Positions 1-7,855 of a stretch of 64,000 bases of DNA are shown one piece after another (position 1 is the first letter of the stretch; every line of letters starts with the position of its first letter). The notes beneath the pieces are model-generated. The model worked only from the letters and a program-made list of their open reading frames with translations. It had not been told where the DNA came from and made no database searches. The DNA is from Alteribacillus iranensis. GTDB taxonomy: Bacteria > Bacillota > Bacilli > Bacillales > Marinococcaceae. Location of the stretch: NCBI RefSeq assembly GCF_900113025.1, contig NZ_FONT01000008.1, positions 1 through 64,000 on the forward strand, written 5' to 3'. The translations under genes were made by a program, and so were the position numbers.

Positions 1-66
1 AAGAAAGGAAGCTTTCCATGAGGCACAATGGAAAGTGTGCCACTTACAGGCGATTCATCTCCCACT

Positions 67-261
67 TTACACTTCGTAGGAAGTGGAAGTCTTCTCGCCC
101 AAAACGATAAAGGTATCGTGATCGGTGAACATAGGTTGATTCCACTTTACTACTGGGGTAAGGTTTGGAAAGGTATTCGCGGTCCACTCTAATACCTCCT
201 CCATGCGGTCACGATGTTCGTCTTGATCAATGTTAGCCAAAAAGGATTCAAATTCTTTCAT
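67..261 (-). pseudogene. DUF1801 (YdhG-like) protein, C-terminally truncated
   Basis: The 64-residue product begins like a DUF1801/YdhG-family protein: an N-terminal helix around EFESFLANI, then the family-typical stretch VVKWNQPMFTDHDTFI. Family members are usually about 110-150 residues. After TFIV the sequence stops resembling the family and ends at a TAA within 12 codons, so roughly half the domain is missing. The frames downstream do not restore an obvious family sequence. A ribosome-site-like GGGAGGGG precedes the ATG. It is probably a decayed gene; a short functional variant cannot be excluded. Confidence 0.5.
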
Positions 262-401
262 ATTCTACCCCTCCCTCGTTCGTCATGTTATCTATCATTC
301 TACCCTCTTCATCCAGGCCCGGCTGCTCAAAAAACGTCTTTCTCTCTATCGACGGTGTGAGAAAACCCTTCTATAATAAAAGGAGAGAAGGGGGTGGAGA
401 A

Positions 402-782
402 GTGGAGTCTATTTTACAAATCACATTCGCAATCGTCGTATTACTGATTCTTTATAAGTTTAATATTATCAAATTACCTTTACGCCTTTTTTTCCGTCAA
501 ACGTACACAGGGAAGAAAATATCCTTGGCCTATCGACTTTTTAACGGAGGGTACCATCATAATTTTGTCGTGAATTCAAATACAGAATATATTGTCCATT
601 TTGACGTAGGCGTGGAACAAGGGACTCTTCTTATTCGAATGAAAGGAATACTTGAGACGACGTTCCACGAAAGTGAAACAGGAACGATTCGAATCACGAC
701 GAGAGATCCTTTGCAAAGCATTTATGTGGAGGGACATTCTACAAAAGGAACGTGCCGGGTGGAACTAGAAGAAGCTTCTTAA
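402..782 (+). CDS. Small membrane-anchored protein of unknown function
   Basis: I do not recognise this 126-residue protein. It has one N-terminal transmembrane segment (about residues 5-20, ITFAIVVLLILY), a basic juxtamembrane stretch and a polar, probably extracytoplasmic domain rich in beta-prone residues. I chose the GTG at 402 because GGGGTGG lies just upstream and the hydrophobic anchor then starts almost at once. An in-frame upstream ATG at 285 would add 39 residues that look non-coding. A bidirectional terminator follows. It is convergent with the drug exporter gene. Confidence 0.5.
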   Translation: MESILQITFAIVVLLILYKFNIIKLPLRLFFRQTYTGKKISLAYRLFNGGYHHNFVVNSNTEYIVHFDVGVEQGTLLIRMKGILETTFHESETGTIRITTRDPLQSIYVEGHSTKGTCRVELEEAS

Positions 783-787
783 TACAT

Positions 788-810
788 AAAAACGGCATAC
801 TGCCTTTTTT
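788..810. terminator. Bidirectional Rho-independent terminator
   Basis: A short stem GGCA/TGCC with loop TAC is flanked by an A-run on the left and a T-run on the right. It can therefore stop the plus-strand membrane-protein gene and the convergent minus-strand exporter gene. Confidence 0.7.
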
Positions 811-817
811 CTCTCCC

Positions 818-2209
818 TTAAGGTTCCCTTTTTCTTCTCCCCCATACAAACAAACCAAAGGCAAGGATAGCTAATACACTCATCGCTATAAAAGCTCCGC
901 GTGTTCCTCGTAAAAACGCTTCCTCGTACGGCAAGGCAGTGTCTGTCGTACGTATACTGATCATCGTCGTTAATAAGGTAACTCCAATTCCCATCCCAAA
1001 TTGGCGCAAAGTTGTCATAATCGATGTTCCGTGGGCAAGCTCTGACCGCGGCAGCCGGTTCATAGCCATGGTCACTTGCGGCATCATCGTCAAACCGATT
1101 CCTGCCATGAAAATGCAGAATATAGCACTAACATAGATGGGAGAAGTCTCTTTCTCAAACGAAATAAATAAAAAACACGCAGCCATTAATAGAAGAAAGC
1201 CACTGGAAATGACCGTTTTTCCACCGTATTTATCAAACAAATGCCCGCCGAGAAGAGAAGTGATGGATAAGATGACCGTCCCCGGGAATAAGAGAATTCC
1301 CGCAACAAATGCGCTGCTTCCTTGGGCGTTTTGAGAAAACAACGGTAAGATCGTCTCTGCCGACAAGAGTAACATGGCAATGATAAACACCGAGCCGGTC
1401 ATCCATGCGAACGCCTTATTTTTCATGATGGTGACATTTAAGGTCGGCAACTTCAGCATATTTTGTCTTTTGATGAAGAGGCCTAAACAAAGGATGCCGA
1501 TCAAGAGTGGAAGCCCGACCAACCAGTGAACGAAACCAACGACACTTATCATGCTTGTTCCATATAAAATGCCCGTCAAACTAATGCTTGATAACACCAG
1601 CGATGGGATGTCCAATTGAGTCGGCCTTCGCTCTGTGACATTTACCATATACAAGCTGGCGAGAATAAGAAACAAAAATGCAGGCGGTAATATGATTAGA
1701 AATAAATAAGGCCAGGAATAAAAATCGACGATTAAGCCTGCAATCGACGGTCCAATGGCCGGTGCTACGTTCATGACGAAACCAAGTAACCCCATGGCAC
1801 GGCCTCTTTGATTCTCGGGATACACCATCAATAATATCGTTTGCACCAGTGGCAGCATAATCCCGGCTCCGATAGCTTGAATAATGCGAGCGACTACAAG
1901 AATGACAAAGGAAGATGCCAGCCATCCGACCAGCGTCCCAATTACAAGCATTACGAGTGAGCTGATGACGAGATGCCTTGTCGTGAAGCGGTCAATTAAA
2001 TAGCCGGTCATCAGAATAAAAATAGACGTTACTAGCAAAAAGGAAGTGGTCAACCACTGGACTTGAGTTGCATTGATGCTGAAATCTCTCATAATCACCG
2101 GGTACGCCGTGATGAGGAGAAATTGATTTAACAGAAACAGAAAATTTGCGCCAATGACAATGAAAATAATACCTCGTTTCTGTTTCTTAGGTAATGTGGA
2201 AACTTCCAA
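818..2209 (-). CDS. MFS multidrug exporter, DHA2 (EmrB/QacA) family
   Basis: This 463-residue integral membrane protein is predicted to export drugs or other toxic compounds by proton antiport. The first transmembrane segment (GIIFIVIGANFLFLLNQFLL) is followed by the MFS motif-A loop GYLIDRFTTRHLV between TM2 and TM3, then a motif-C-like region (GLLGFVMNVAPAIGPSIAG). The length and the many hydrophobic segments fit the 14-TM DHA2 group, as in B. subtilis LmrB or MdtP. I chose TTG at 2209 because GGGGAGGGG lies five bases upstream; the longer frame to 2284 has no ribosome site. The substrate cannot be told. No TetR or MarR regulator is adjacent. Confidence 0.8.
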   Translation of the reverse strand: MEVSTLPKKQKRGIIFIVIGANFLFLLNQFLLITAYPVIMRDFSINATQVQWLTTSFLLVTSIFILMTGYLIDRFTTRHLVISSLVMLVIGTLVGWLASSFVILVVARIIQAIGAGIMLPLVQTILLMVYPENQRGRAMGLLGFVMNVAPAIGPSIAGLIVDFYSWPYLFLIILPPAFLFLILASLYMVNVTERRPTQLDIPSLVLSSISLTGILYGTSMISVVGFVHWLVGLPLLIGILCLGLFIKRQNMLKLPTLNVTIMKNKAFAWMTGSVFIIAMLLLSAETILPLFSQNAQGSSAFVAGILLFPGTVILSITSLLGGHLFDKYGGKTVISSGFLLLMAACFLFISFEKETSPIYVSAIFCIFMAGIGLTMMPQVTMAMNRLPRSELAHGTSIMTTLRQFGMGIGVTLLTTMISIRTTDTALPYEEAFLRGTRGAFIAMSVLAILAFGLFVWGRRKREP

Positions 2210-2284
2210 TGAATCCCCTCCCCTCATATACGTGCATGTATGAATGCCAAAAAATACAAGCCGCCTACCGAGCTCGACAAGCAC

Positions 2285-2377
2285 TGGAAAAGGAAGTTCG
2301 ACTAAAGAAAAAGGAACTTCTACTAAAACCGCCCACGTCGTGTGGGCCTCCAGAGCGGCTGGGCGCTGAAGCTAGAC
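2285..2377. repeat. Dispersed intergenic repeat fragment (Bacillaceae type)
   Basis: The tail GGCGCTGAAGCTAGACA matches the tail of the element at 47905-48040 (AGCGCCTGAAGCTAGACA). An inverted repeat GAAGTTC/GAACTTC and a GCCCACG/CGTGTGGGC stem sit upstream in the same block. Similar GC-rich elements ending in GAAGCTAGACA are, from memory, scattered between genes in Bacillaceae chromosomes. It lies between the esterase and the exporter genes. Confidence 0.5.
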
Positions 2378-2378
2378 A

Positions 2379-3134
2379 TCACTCCATGAATGCTTTCTTA
2401 TCTTTTATTAAAAAGGTGTAAATATCTTCGTTTACTTGTCTGCTTTCCTCTCCCGTTGTGATCCGGTGCCCTGATTTCTCATACCATTTCAGCGATTTAT
2501 CTTTCGCTCCTACCTCATGATAGATAAGAGGAGCACTTTTTCTATAGACAGCATCATCTAATGTACCTTGCAATATGTAGGTTGGTGCTTGTATTCGCGG
2601 TAACCCTTCACGTGCTTCTTGAATCATTTCTTGTATTTCTTCCAAGTGTGGTGCTTCCTGTTCTTGAAAGCACGGCATTTCTTCCTCTATTTCCAGCTTC
2701 TTTTTCCCTTGCAGCTTCTTATATTCTATGAAATAGTCCAACACACGTTGATAAAATTCACTTGTGTTTTTTCCTTGAATCGGCGTACTCATGGTAACTA
2801 GTCCTGTCACCGGTAATTCGGATGCCACTTTTAAGGCAAACACCCCTCCCAATGACACTCCTGCTACGACAATATCGGTATACCCCTTTTCTCGTAACTC
2901 CCAGTAACCGGCTACCGCGTCTTCCCACCACGTTCTCGGATGTACTTGCAGGAGTCGTTCCGGTTGCTCCCCGTGGCCCGTATATAACGGAGCATGAGAC
3001 GTCCATCCCCGTTCCTTTACGTACAAGCCTAGCTTTTTCACATCCCGGGTGCTTCCTGTAAAACCATGCAGGAGCAGAATTGCTTGATCTCCCGCCTCAT
3101 ATGTAAAAGATTTCGGTGGTACAATCCTCATCAT
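2379..3134 (-). CDS. Carboxylesterase, Est30/YvaK family
   Basis: A cytoplasmic alpha/beta hydrolase of 251 residues, matching the roughly 247-residue Est30 carboxylesterases that hydrolyse short-chain esters. The oxyanion region is LLLHGFTGST near residue 25, the nucleophile elbow is GVSLGG, the acidic residue is in LQGTLDDAV and the catalytic histidine is in KSGHRIT. ATG at 3134 is preceded by GGGGGTGG. A GTG at 3143 is an alternative that would add three residues. It stands alone, with the C-terminus next to a dispersed repeat. Confidence 0.85.
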   Translation of the reverse strand: MMRIVPPKSFTYEAGDQAILLLHGFTGSTRDVKKLGLYVKERGWTSHAPLYTGHGEQPERLLQVHPRTWWEDAVAGYWELREKGYTDIVVAGVSLGGVFALKVASELPVTGLVTMSTPIQGKNTSEFYQRVLDYFIEYKKLQGKKKLEIEEEMPCFQEQEAPHLEEIQEMIQEAREGLPRIQAPTYILQGTLDDAVYRKSAPLIYHEVGAKDKSLKWYEKSGHRITTGEESRQVNEDIYTFLIKDKKAFME

Positions 3135-3392
3135 AACGTCCACCCCCTTTCTTTTCTATCTTAAGTTGGGTCTTTACTTCCTTTATTTTAGCATACTCCT
3201 CACTAGCGGCTAGATATCTGATAATGGACTACGAAACATTGGATGCAGCCCCTCTCTTCGCTCCATATGCCGTGTTCTGCCTTTTTGACTCGTTTCACAT
3301 CACTTCTTCGCAAATTTTGACATGCATCAAAGAAACCCCCCCCTACCTTCGCTTACACTATATATAGAACAAAACAAAGGAGAGAATTACTG

Positions 3393-3614
3393 ATGAAAAC
3401 AGCAAAATTTCAACTAGAAACACTAACCTGTCCCTCTTGCATAAAAAAAATTGAAGGTACGCTTAGTAAAATGGACGGAGTGGAGAATGTAAAAGTCTTG
3501 TTTCATGCAAGCAAAGTTAAAACGCAATTTGATGAATCAACAGTTCAAGCAGAAGAGTTAAAAGAAACAATTCGTAAGTTAGGCTACCCTGTGTTATCCA
3601 CGAAAGTTTCATAG
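3393..3614 (+). CDS. Heavy-metal-associated (HMA) metallochaperone
   Basis: The 73-residue protein is a single HMA domain of the CopZ/MerP type. A metal-binding CPSC motif lies at residues 13-16, within the expected beta-alpha-beta-beta-alpha-beta pattern, and GYPV is near the end. It sits 57 bases before a P1B ATPase that lacks an N-terminal HMA domain, so it probably delivers metal to that pump or acts as its detached metal sensor. The start follows AAAGGAGAG. CPSC fits Cu(I) and other soft metals, but it does not decide which. Confidence 0.85.
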   Translation: MKTAKFQLETLTCPSCIKKIEGTLSKMDGVENVKVLFHASKVKTQFDESTVQAEELKETIRKLGYPVLSTKVS

Positions 3615-3671
3615 ATATGAAGTAATGCTGCCGTAGAGCAGCAGCTTCCCGAATGAAAGGATAGGATAAAT

Positions 3672-5567
3672 ATGTTTCAATGGGTTCATCAACAAACCAA
3701 TCGGTTGACACTCTTTTCCGGAATTTTATTAGCCATTGCCTTTGTTTCATACTTTCTTCACTATCATGCGTTACAGCAAAGTGCCTTAATAACCGCAACT
3801 ATCATTGCTGGTGTGCCTATTGCCTTGAAAGCATACCAGTCGCTCTGTATGAAAGCATTCAGCATTGACTTACTCGTTACCATTGCCGTGATAGCGGCTC
3901 TCTTCATTGGAGAATATGTAGAATCCGCTGTCGTTACCTTTTTATTTTTGTTCGGAGCCTATTTGGAAGCACGGACGTTGAAAAAAACCCGTTCTTCGAT
4001 TCGGGAATTGACTGAGATGGCTCCTCAAGAAGCGATAGTGAAACGAAACGGCAAGGAACTTACCGTTTCTGTGGAAGAGGTAGAAGAAGGCGACAGGGTC
4101 ATTATTCGTTCCGGCAGTAAAATTCCTGTCGATGGTAGTATCCTTACAGGAGCAGCGACTTTAAATGAAGCAGCTGTGACCGGAGAATCAGTCCCAGTTA
4201 AAAAGAAACAGAATGATAACGTCTTTAGCGGCACGATGGTTGATAATGGGTATATTGAAATGACCGCGGAAAAAGTTGGAGAAGACACGACGTTTGCGAA
4301 AATCATCGAACTCGTCGAGGAAGCGCAGGAATCCAAATCGAAAACACAACAATTTTTGGACAAGTTTGCTAATGTTTATACTCCTGCCGTCGTTGTAATC
4401 TCCGCGCTCGTATTCTTGATTACCCGGGACTTGCATCTAGCTATTATCTTTCTCGTTGTCGCTTGTCCGGGCGCTCTTGTGATCGGAGCACCTGTCTCGA
4501 ATGTTGCAGGTATCGGAAACGGTGCAAAAAAAGGCGTGCTCGTAAAAGGCGGCGACGTGATGGATCGTTTCTCAAAAGTTGATACTCTTGTCTTTGATAA
4601 AACTGGTACCTTAACAAAAGGAAAACCAGAAGTGACAGATATCAAAACGTTCCAAGGATACGGAGTAAATGATGTGTTGCGTTTGGTTGCGATAGGAGAA
4701 ACTCTTTCCGAACACCATCTCGGTCAAACCATCGTGACAGAAGCAAAAAAACGAGAATTACCTATGGATAGTTCCCCTGAAGACGGGGAAGTCATAAAAG
4801 GAAACGGTATTCGGGCGATCGTGGAAGGTACCCCTCTGCTCGTCGGAAACAAGGCACTCATGAAAGCGGAACATCTTAACATCCCGAACAATGTTCTTGA
4901 GTATGCCATCATGCAGGAGAAGAAAGGGAATACGGCCATTTATGCCGCCATTCATGGAGAAGTGGTGGCCGTGATTTCAATCGCGGATCAAATTCGCGAG
5001 GATGCCATCCCTGCTCTCCATGAATTACGTCAACATGGTATTCAAAAAATTGTTATGTTGACCGGAGACAACCGTCATACGGCCGAATTAGTTGCCACAA
5101 CCCTGGGACTTGATGAATTCCATGCCGAACAATTGCCAGCAGACAAAGTCGCTTTTATTAACAAGCTACAAAAAGACGGTCATATCGTTGCAATGGCTGG
5201 GGATGGGATCAATGATGCACCGGCTATTGCGACTGCTGATATTGGAGTAGCTATGGGAGAAGGCGGTACCGATGTTTCAATGGAAACAGCTGATCTCGTA
5301 CTGATGGCGGACAAGCTGATGCAATTCTCTCACGCCTACTCGTTATCGAAAGCCACCATGCGCAACATGAAACAGAATATGTATTTTGCGGTCGGGATAG
5401 TATTTGTTCTGTTACTTGGCGTTCTGATGGGCGGCATCCACTTGGCATCCGGCATGCTTATCCACGAAGCGAGCGTACTATTAGTTATCTTAAACGCCAT
5501 GCGATTAACTCGGTACCACAGACAACCGAAGACCCAAGAGCCTCCTGCCGTCCTGCAACCAGCTTAA
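3672..5567 (+). CDS. Heavy-metal P1B-type ATPase with CPG membrane motif
   Basis: A 631-residue metal-transporting P-type ATPase. Visible motifs in order are the actuator TGES (AVTGESVPV), the TM6 motif CPGAL, the phosphorylation loop DKTGTLTKG, SEHHL in the nucleotide domain where SEHPL is usual, the TGDN hinge and GDGINDAP. There is no N-terminal HMA domain; the preceding gene supplies one. The TM6 motif is CPG rather than the CPC of copper and zinc pumps, and the usual HP dipeptide is HH. I recall related Firmicute pumps with both changes, but their metal is not established to my knowledge. Efflux is the likely role. GAAAGGA precedes the ATG. Confidence 0.88.
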   Translation: MFQWVHQQTNRLTLFSGILLAIAFVSYFLHYHALQQSALITATIIAGVPIALKAYQSLCMKAFSIDLLVTIAVIAALFIGEYVESAVVTFLFLFGAYLEARTLKKTRSSIRELTEMAPQEAIVKRNGKELTVSVEEVEEGDRVIIRSGSKIPVDGSILTGAATLNEAAVTGESVPVKKKQNDNVFSGTMVDNGYIEMTAEKVGEDTTFAKIIELVEEAQESKSKTQQFLDKFANVYTPAVVVISALVFLITRDLHLAIIFLVVACPGALVIGAPVSNVAGIGNGAKKGVLVKGGDVMDRFSKVDTLVFDKTGTLTKGKPEVTDIKTFQGYGVNDVLRLVAIGETLSEHHLGQTIVTEAKKRELPMDSSPEDGEVIKGNGIRAIVEGTPLLVGNKALMKAEHLNIPNNVLEYAIMQEKKGNTAIYAAIHGEVVAVISIADQIREDAIPALHELRQHGIQKIVMLTGDNRHTAELVATTLGLDEFHAEQLPADKVAFINKLQKDGHIVAMAGDGINDAPAIATADIGVAMGEGGTDVSMETADLVLMADKLMQFSHAYSLSKATMRNMKQNMYFAVGIVFVLLLGVLMGGIHLASGMLIHEASVLLVILNAMRLTRYHRQPKTQEPPAVLQPA

Positions 5568-5716
5568 AGAGAAACACAGAGAGAGCGTCGCGCACTCCTT
5601 CTTTGTTTTCTCTACCATCCAAGTGGTATGTAATAAAGCAAAAGGTTAGGAAAAATAGTAAAATTCCCCTTAAAGTGATATATTAAACAAAGAACCAAAA
5701 TAAAGGAGGTTATGAT

Positions 5717-6157
5717 ATGGAGCTACATGAAATACTTAACAAACAAATCGCTAACTGGAATGTCCTTTACGTCAAACTCCACAATTACCATTGGTATGTG
5801 AAAGGGGATCAATTTTTCACGCTTCACGCCAAATTTGAGGAGTTTTACAACGAAGCGGCTGTTCACATTGACGAGCTGGCGGAAAGATTGTTAACTATTG
5901 GCGGAAAACCGGTCGCTACGTTAAGAGAATTTCTCGAACTTTCTACCGTGCAGGATGCGACAGGACAAGAAAATGCAGACCAAATGGTAGAAACACTAGC
6001 GAATGACTTCACCAAAGTGATCGAAGAATTGAGAGAAGGCATGGACGCCGCAGAGAAAGCAAATGATGAGACGACAAGCGATATGCTGCTTGCGATCCAT
6101 ACCAGCCTAGAAAAACACGTGTGGATGTTACGCGCTTACTTAGGAAAGTCCATGTAA
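5717..6157 (+). CDS. dps: Dps/MrgA-family ferritin-like DNA-protecting protein
   Basis: A 146-residue Dps-family protein that should form a dodecamer, oxidise Fe(II) with peroxide, store iron and protect DNA. The inter-subunit ferroxidase ligands are recognisable: His in NYHWYVKG, and His/Asp/Glu in [16 protein letters not shown]. The length is typical. AAAGGAGG precedes the ATG. It follows the metal pump but has its own 150-base upstream region and a strong terminator, so it is probably transcribed alone. I saw no convincing PerR or SigB site upstream. Confidence 0.92.
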   Translation: MELHEILNKQIANWNVLYVKLHNYHWYVKGDQFFTLHAKFEEFYNEAAVHIDELAERLLTIGGKPVATLREFLELSTVQDATGQENADQMVETLANDFTKVIEELREGMDAAEKANDETTSDMLLAIHTSLEKHVWMLRAYLGKSM

Positions 6158-6183
6158 TGTGATAGGCATGTCTGCAGCGCCAG

Positions 6184-6222
6184 GGCAAGGGAGAAGATCT
6201 CTCTTGCCTTAGACATTTTTTC
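6184..6222 (+). terminator. Rho-independent terminator after dps
   Basis: A 25-base hairpin with arms GGCAAGGGAGA and TCTCTCTTGCC (one internal mismatch) is followed by a T-rich tail ending in six Ts. Confidence 0.8.
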
Positions 6223-6235
6223 CTTTCATCCCGCG

Positions 6236-6436
6236 TTATTCCTCGTTTGTTTCTTTGTCGCGATAATAGGCAGCCCGCACATCCATCACACTTAAAATGT
6301 ACTCACACTCTTCGATTTCAAACGTATTCCTTGCTCGTTGAAAGTAATCCAGGCAATATAGCACGTGCTTTCGCCACTCTTTCAGTTCACGTTCCGTACA
6401 TTGAAACACCCGTTTCCTGACTTCCTCTCTATGCAT
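6236..6436 (-). CDS. Small conserved-looking cytoplasmic protein, unknown function
   Basis: A 66-residue hydrophilic, probably helical protein (EVRKRVFQCTERELKEW, YCLDYFQRARNTF). I do not recognise the family. It has an SD-like GAGGAGG before the ATG and no overlap with another gene, and its composition is coding-like. No signal peptide or membrane segment is seen. Confidence 0.5.
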   Translation of the reverse strand: MHREEVRKRVFQCTERELKEWRKHVLYCLDYFQRARNTFEIEECEYILSVMDVRAAYYRDKETNEE

Positions 6437-6504
6437 GGCACCCGTCCTCCTCTCTTTTCTTCAGCCTACCATTTCCTTCTTGAAGCGTCGATTCCCTTTC
6501 CCAT

Positions 6505-6547
6505 ATAAAACCATATCCCCCCCTGTGTAATACAGGAAGGGATATGG
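6505..6547 (-). terminator. Rho-independent terminator after the persulfide dioxygenase gene
   Basis: A perfect 9-bp stem CCATATCCC/GGGATATGG contains a second stem CCTGT/ACAGG. On the minus strand it is followed by TTTTATAT. It lies just beyond the stop codon at 6554. Confidence 0.8.
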
Positions 6548-6553
6548 AGAGTT

Positions 6554-7684
6554 TTAGTCTGTATGATGAACAGCGCAGCGGTTAGGCCCTATTTCCAACT
6601 CTTGCATTCTTTCTGTATCGGCTGTACGTTCGCCGCGATTTAGGGCGACAATATCCTCAAAGTTCGGAGGCTTCACAGAGCTCGCTGATTGTTCTACATG
6701 ATGAAGGAATTCTTCTTTCGTCGTCTGAAACATATTTTCATTACGTTTACGAATGTCTCCTAATGTACTTCCCACATAACCTTGCTTATTTAGTTCTTCA
6801 TCTAAATCAGCGTAGTGACCGGGAAGGACGATGACATCGTCAGCAATTTGAGACACTTTGGAAGATACTGTTTCATACAAATCGTTTGCCCATTCTCTCA
6901 CTTTGTTTCCTAAGTCTGGCCGTCCTAGACCGCTCACAAAAATGGTATCTCCGGAAAACAAGAGTGTGTCATTGACGAAGAAAGAGACACTCCCCGGGGT
7001 ATGACCGGGTGTTTTTACCGCTAATACTTCTAATTTCACTTGATTGAACTCGATTGTTTCATAGTTTTCTAACGGGTTGAAGTCAAAGACAGCTCCTTCA
7101 CTCTTCATCAAATAGTAAGCGGCTCCTGTTTTTTCAGAAAGTAATATACCGCCAGAAATATGATCGGCATGGAGGTGAGAATCAACAACATGTGTAATGA
7201 CCGCACCTGCCTCTTTTGCAACCTCAACATATTGATCTACGAAACGAGAAGGGTCAACAACAAGGGCTTCGCCGTCCGAGATGACCATATAAGAGAGACA
7301 ACCTTTCCCAATTCGAACAAATTGATACACTGTCATGTTACTGTCTTCATATACTTTGGTTTGTCGCAAGTATTCACTCCACGACTTCATCCCACCTTTT
7401 AAATAAGAAGCTTGTACCCCTGCTTCTTCAAGCATGTCGGCTACCATTTTTGAAGAGCCTTCTTTGGCACATACTACGAAGATATCTTGATTTTTTGGGA
7501 GCTTGTCCAAAATAGGCTCTATCCCATCAATTAACTCAAAGTAAGGAACATTCAGATATTCCAGGTTTTCTCCTTCTATTTTCCAATCTGCAAAATCACT
7601 TTCATTCCTTACGTCCAAAATAAACGCACTTTCTTTGTTCCATACTTTTTCCGCTATTTGTTGAGCAGTTACTTCGTTTGCCAT
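6554..7684 (-). CDS. Rhodanese-persulfide dioxygenase fusion (ETHE1-like)
   Basis: A 376-residue two-domain sulfur enzyme. Residues 1-110 are a rhodanese domain with the active-site cysteine in VVCAKEGSSK. Residues 120-330 are a metallo-beta-lactamase domain with HLHADH, the second metal His in TPGHTPG and GDTIF, as in ETHE1-type persulfide dioxygenases. The expected chemistry is oxidation of glutathione, CoA or bacillithiol persulfide to sulfite, with sulfur transfer by the rhodanese. Rhodanese comes first here, unlike CstB and the Burkholderia fusions, where the dioxygenase comes first. The promoter carries CsoR/CstR-like operators, which suggests induction by reactive sulfur. GGAGGG precedes the ATG. 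Confidence 0.85.
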   Translation of the reverse strand: MANEVTAQQIAEKVWNKESAFILDVRNESDFADWKIEGENLEYLNVPYFELIDGIEPILDKLPKNQDIFVVCAKEGSSKMVADMLEEAGVQASYLKGGMKSWSEYLRQTKVYEDSNMTVYQFVRIGKGCLSYMVISDGEALVVDPSRFVDQYVEVAKEAGAVITHVVDSHLHADHISGGILLSEKTGAAYYLMKSEGAVFDFNPLENYETIEFNQVKLEVLAVKTPGHTPGSVSFFVNDTLLFSGDTIFVSGLGRPDLGNKVREWANDLYETVSSKVSQIADDVIVLPGHYADLDEELNKQGYVGSTLGDIRKRNENMFQTTKEEFLHHVEQSASSVKPPNFEDIVALNRGERTADTERMQELEIGPNRCAVHHTD

Positions 7685-7699
7685 TTCTTTCCCTCCATT

Positions 7700-7713
7700 T
7701 ACCCCTATGGGTA
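7700..7713. promoter_or_regulatory. CsoR/CstR-like operator, downstream copy
   Basis: A perfect inverted repeat TACCC-CTAT-GGGTA lies just upstream of the ribosome site of the persulfide dioxygenase gene. TACCC/GGGTA palindromes are typical of CsoR-family repressors, including the persulfide sensor CstR. No CsoR/CstR gene is in the window. Confidence 0.65.
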
Positions 7714-7765
7714 TAATTTTTGTTAAAAAAATTTCTTTGCTGCTTTTGTATTGGTTTGTACCTAC

Positions 7766-7794
7766 ACTATATACCCATACCGGTATATAGTCAA
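7766..7794 (-). promoter_or_regulatory. SigA-like promoter with embedded CstR-like operator
   Basis: On the minus strand the sequence is TTGACT, 17 bases, TATAGT. The spacer contains an inverted repeat with 8-bp arms, TATATACC-N6-GGTATATA (7768-7789 on the plus strand), of the same type as the site at 7700-7713. A bound repressor would sit between the -35 and -10 boxes. Confidence 0.8.
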
Positions 7795-7855
7795 CCCCCT
7801 CTGATCGATTGAATGGTAGTTCCTAGTATTCGGAGCTGCCAAAAGAGCCTGAGGT

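Noticed and set aside
285-401. N-terminal extension of the membrane-protein gene starting at 402
   Set aside because: The extra 39 codons look non-coding and have no ribosome site; GTG at 402 has a good one and is followed by the membrane anchor.
3336-3343. Run of eight Cs at the -35 position of the HMA gene, as a phase-variation tract
   Set aside because: Only one short tract, no matched length-sensitive promoter geometry was found; the promoter itself is not convincing.
5568-5716. Perfect terminator after the P-type ATPase
   Set aside because: GAGAGCGTCGCGCACTC has only a weak stem and the T-rich tail is not continuous.
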